From positions 1-7,749 of the forward strand of contig JAGPBG010000094.1 in assembly GCA_018063485.1 (NCBI GenBank): a DNA stretch of 7,749 nt, written 5' to 3'. This document shows, piece by piece, positions 5,861 through 7,749 of this stretch. Under the pieces are notes generated by a model. It was given only the letters and a program-made list of their open reading frames with translations, was not told where the DNA came from and searched no databases. The stretch is from Cypionkella sp. Its GTDB lineage: Bacteria > Pseudomonadota > Alphaproteobacteria > Rhodobacterales > Rhodobacteraceae. The translations under genes and the position numbers were made by a program. Numbering within the stretch: the stretch's first letter is position 1; each line of letters opens with the position of its first letter.

Positions 5861-6943
5861 TCAATCGGTGCGAAACTGTTTGGCCAGCTTCAGTCCCTGG
5901 CCCTGATAATTGGACGCGATACCCGCGCCATATAGCGTTTCGGGCCGCTCGGACATCCGCTCATAGACCAGACGACCGACGATCTGCCCATGTTCCAGAA
6001 CAAAAGGGGCTTCATGGCAGCGCACTTCCAAAACGCCACGACTGCCCGCACCGCCCGCCGCCGCATGGCCGAAACCAGGATCGAAAAACCCCGCATAATG
6101 CACGCGAAATTCGCCCACCATGGCAAGGAAGGGCGCCATTTCGGCGGCGTAATCTGGCGGGATCGTCACCGCCTCGCGGCTGACCAGAATATAGAAGGCA
6201 CCGGGATCGAGGATGATATGGCCATCCGAGGAATGGATCTCCTCCCAGAAATCGCGGGCGCGATAATGGCCGACAAGATCAAGATCGACCACGCCGGTGT
6301 GCGGCTTGGCGCGGTAGCCGACCAGATCGCCCGCAGCCGGACGTAGATCGACCGAAAAGCCAAGGCCTTCGGAAATCACCGCCTCGCCCGAAACCAAAGG
6401 TTCGGCGCGGTGCAGAGTCAGCAGTTCAGGATCAGTTAGAACGGACTGACCCTGACGGAAGCGGATTTGATTCAGGCGCTGGCCCGCACGCACCAATACG
6501 GAAAAACTCTTCGGACAGACCTCGGCAAAAAGCGGGCCGTGATAGCCCTCGGGGATGCGGTCAAACTCGGTGCCGCCATCGGTGATGGTGCGGGTCAAAA
6601 GATCAAGCCTGCCAGTCGAGCTTTTGGCATTGGCGACAGCGGTGATGCCTTGGGGCAGGGCGAGACGCTCCATCAGCGGGATCACATAGACGCAGCCTTT
6701 CTCCAGCACCGCACCAGAGGACAGATCAACCCGGTGCATCTCGAACTCGGCCAGACGTTCGGCCACGGTGCGGCCGGTGCCTGTAAGAAACGAGGCGCGG
6801 ACGCGGTAGGCGGTGGCCCCAAGGCGCAGATCAAGGCTGGCGGGCTGCACTTGCGCGGCCACTATCGCAGGCGTTGCCGCAATCGCGCCCGATTGGATCA
6901 GATCACGCAGCTTTTGAGCGGGCAAAACACCCCGTTGGGCCAT
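5861..6943 (-). CDS. dcd: 2'-deoxycytidine 5'-triphosphate deaminase, long two-half form
   Basis: This 360-residue enzyme is assigned to dCTP deaminase: dCTP + water to dUTP + ammonia, feeding cytosolic dTTP synthesis. It is nearly twice the length of the E. coli Dcd subunit and consists of two dUTPase/Dcd-like halves. Half one (about 5-165) has VQPASLDLRLG (32-42), the nucleotide-binding KSSTGR (107-112), and E141 in FAEV at the position expected for the catalytic Glu. Half two (about 195-345) has HIILDPGAFYIL (242-253), FFDPGFG (286-292) and E306 in VLEV. It lacks a clear SS-x-GR motif, so half one may be catalytic and half two structural; this is inference. The ATG at 6943 is preceded by AAGGAG with 8 bases of spacing; a GTG at 6964 has no such site. 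The gene lies 79 bases after tRNA-Pro on the same strand. Confidence 0.92.
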   Translation of the reverse strand: MAQRGVLPAQKLRDLIQSGAIAATPAIVAAQVQPASLDLRLGATAYRVRASFLTGTGRTVAERLAEFEMHRVDLSSGAVLEKGCVYVIPLMERLALPQGITAVANAKSSTGRLDLLTRTITDGGTEFDRIPEGYHGPLFAEVCPKSFSVLVRAGQRLNQIRFRQGQSVLTDPELLTLHRAEPLVSGEAVISEGLGFSVDLRPAAGDLVGYRAKPHTGVVDLDLVGHYRARDFWEEIHSSDGHIILDPGAFYILVSREAVTIPPDYAAEMAPFLAMVGEFRVHYAGFFDPGFGHAAAGGAGSRGVLEVRCHEAPFVLEHGQIVGRLVYERMSERPETLYGAGIASNYQGQGLKLAKQFRTD

Positions 6944-6981
6944 CACGCAGACTCCTTGCGGCACTGGCCGCTTGAAACGAT

Positions 6982-7014
6982 ACCGCCCGCCGGACCAGAG
7001 GCCAGACGGGCGGT
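6982..7014 (-). terminator. Hairpin after tRNA-Pro, probable weak terminator
   Basis: Arms ACCGCCCG (6982-6989) and CGGGCGGT (7007-7014) form a perfect 8-bp GC-rich stem with a 17-base loop. The repeat starts 8 bases after the tRNA 3' end. On the minus strand it is followed by ATCGTTTCAAG, a poor T-tract, so it may end tRNA transcription only partly or block 3' exonucleases. It lies 38 bases before the dcd start codon. Confidence 0.5.
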
Positions 7015-7022
7015 TTCGGTTA

Positions 7023-7100
7023 TGGTCGGGCCGGAGAGATTCGAACTCTCGACCTCCCGCCCCCCAGACGGACGCGCTAACCAGGCTGCGCTACGGCCCG
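7023..7100 (-). tRNA. tRNA-Pro (anticodon GGG)
   Basis: The 78-base minus-strand sequence folds as a full cloverleaf. The acceptor stem is CGGGCCG with CGGCCCG (7 bp), the D stem GCGC/GCGC and the anticodon stem TCCGT/GCGGG with two G-T pairs. The anticodon loop CTGGGGG gives anticodon GGG (proline CCC/CCU codons) with G37, as usual for tRNA-Pro. The T arm is GAGAG-TTCGAAT-CTCTC. The discriminator is A and the terminal CCA is encoded (7023-7025). The first pair C1-G72 is also typical of bacterial tRNA-Pro. Confidence 0.97.
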
Positions 7101-7110
7101 ACACCGGGCC

Positions 7111-7138
7111 TACATAGCGAAATTCCGGACAAGGGCAA
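7111..7138 (-). promoter_or_regulatory. Promoter candidate for tRNA-Pro
   Basis: On the minus strand TTGCCC (7133-7138), a 16-base spacer and TATGTA (7111-7116) resemble a sigma-70 promoter. The -10 element ends 10 bases before the mature tRNA 5' end, a spacing that would give a very short leader. It lies in the 64-base gap between the MerR-type gene and the tRNA. Confidence 0.5.
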
Positions 7139-7164
7139 GCAGGAAAGCGCAGGTAAAACACGCG

Positions 7165-7749
7165 TTACGACTGCCCGACCTGCGGGGGCTGCGACATGCG
7201 CCTTTGCAAGGTGGTCAAGCGGTCAAGCAACGGCGCGATTTCAGAGCGTTTGGCCCTAAGACCATGATCGGGCAGGGTTCTGATCTGTGCCAGAAGCTGG
7301 GCGGCCACCAAGGGCTTTAGCTCTACCACAACAGGCGTTGCGATCGGTTCCTCAGCTTTGGTCAGACTCTCGGCCACGTCATCCTCGGGCCAGATCGCGG
7401 CGATGGCCTCGGTCTGCTGCCCAAAGACGTCATCTGCCTCAACCGCAATCGGAGTTTCTGGCGCCGTTGGCCCCAGTTCAATTGCATCGAACAAAGACGG
7501 GCTGTCGGGAGCCGGTTTTCTTTCGGGCGCACGCCGCAAGGCGGTCTCCAGCACCACCACTTGCGCCGATTCCACCTCGGCGGCGGGCAGGGGCGTAGGG
7601 TCGGTTCTGGCAAAACTCCTGATGGCTGCACCAAGGGCTGCCTCGGCATCCTCTTCGATCATTGCAGAGTGATCATCGCCCGACAGCCCTGCGACATGGC
7701 GCACGCCCTGTTCGCGCAGCACTTTTTGAACGCCACGGATGGTCATGCC
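7165..7749 (-). CDS. MerR-family transcriptional regulator, C-terminal part (N-terminus beyond window)
   Basis: Only the last 194 codons are present; the frame remains open at the right edge. The first residues GMTIRGVQKVLREQG are the part after the MerR winged helix, where the sequence enters the dimerisation region, so the DNA-binding domain lies outside the window. What follows is a long low-complexity stretch, acidic and rich in Ala, Pro and Val, and then a C-terminal helical segment (LKPLVAAQLLAQIR and LRAKRSEIAPLLDRLTTLQR). This architecture fits the MerR-like regulators found in Rhodobacteraceae, which I recall near ihfA and tRNA-Pro; the effector is unknown. An ATG at 7746 exists but is internal to the conserved motif, not the real start. 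The stop is TAA at 7165, 64 bases before the tRNA. Confidence 0.85.
   Translation of the reverse strand, partial: GMTIRGVQKVLREQGVRHVAGLSGDDHSAMIEEDAEAALGAAIRSFARTDPTPLPAAEVESAQVVVLETALRRAPERKPAPDSPSLFDAIELGPTAPETPIAVEADDVFGQQTEAIAAIWPEDDVAESLTKAEEPIATPVVVELKPLVAAQLLAQIRTLPDHGLRAKRSEIAPLLDRLTTLQRRMSQPPQVGQS

Noticed and set aside
6467..7117. Plus-strand open frame with the sequence PERFELSTSRPP
   Set aside because: This peptide is a well-known spurious translation of the reverse complement of a tRNA gene; it covers tRNA-Pro at 7023-7100 and runs antisense to dcd.

Overview
The window is high-GC DNA in which every gene lies on the minus strand, so transcription runs from the right end to the left end. 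Gene content points to an alphaproteobacterium, most likely a member of the Rhodobacteraceae (Roseobacter/Rhodobacter group). The clues are the long two-half dCTP deaminase, a MerR-type regulator next to tRNA-Pro(GGG), and an ECF sigma/anti-sigma/fasciclin trio. That placement rests on family recognition, not on a database search. The window is almost fully coding: no stretch above 300 bases lacks a gene, and the longest gap is about 183 bases (1132-1314).

In transcriptional order: (1) the C-terminal part of a MerR-family regulator, cut by the right edge (7165-7749); (2) tRNA-Pro(GGG) at 7023-7100 with a promoter-like element just upstream and a strong hairpin after it; (3) a 360-aa dCTP deaminase (5861-6943); (4) a cupin (5257-5754) and, 23 bases later, a 679-aa iron-sulfur/ASKHA protein of the RACE type that reductively reactivates corrinoid enzymes (3194-5233); (5) 30 bases on, an ECF sigma factor (2621-3163) joined by an ATGA overlap to a membrane anti-sigma factor (1965-2624), then a secreted fasciclin-domain protein (1315-1869) preceded by an ECF-type promoter candidate; (6) two perfect hairpins between fasciclin and the next gene; (7) a secreted von Willebrand factor A protein whose C-terminus is cut by the left edge (1-1131).

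Three functional units can be read. The MerR, tRNA and dCTP deaminase genes look like housekeeping genome backbone. The cupin and RACE genes look like one transcription unit connected to corrinoid-dependent methyl transfer, but the methyltransferase and corrinoid protein that a RACE protein would serve are not in the window. The sigma/anti-sigma/fasciclin genes look like a compact envelope-stress or surface-protein module in which the sigma factor may drive the fasciclin gene directly. I see no mobile element, CRISPR array, phage gene or clear sign of recent transfer. Nothing here is demonstrably a new system; the most interesting points are the RACE-cupin pair without its corrinoid partners and the ECF-type promoter in front of the fasciclin gene.
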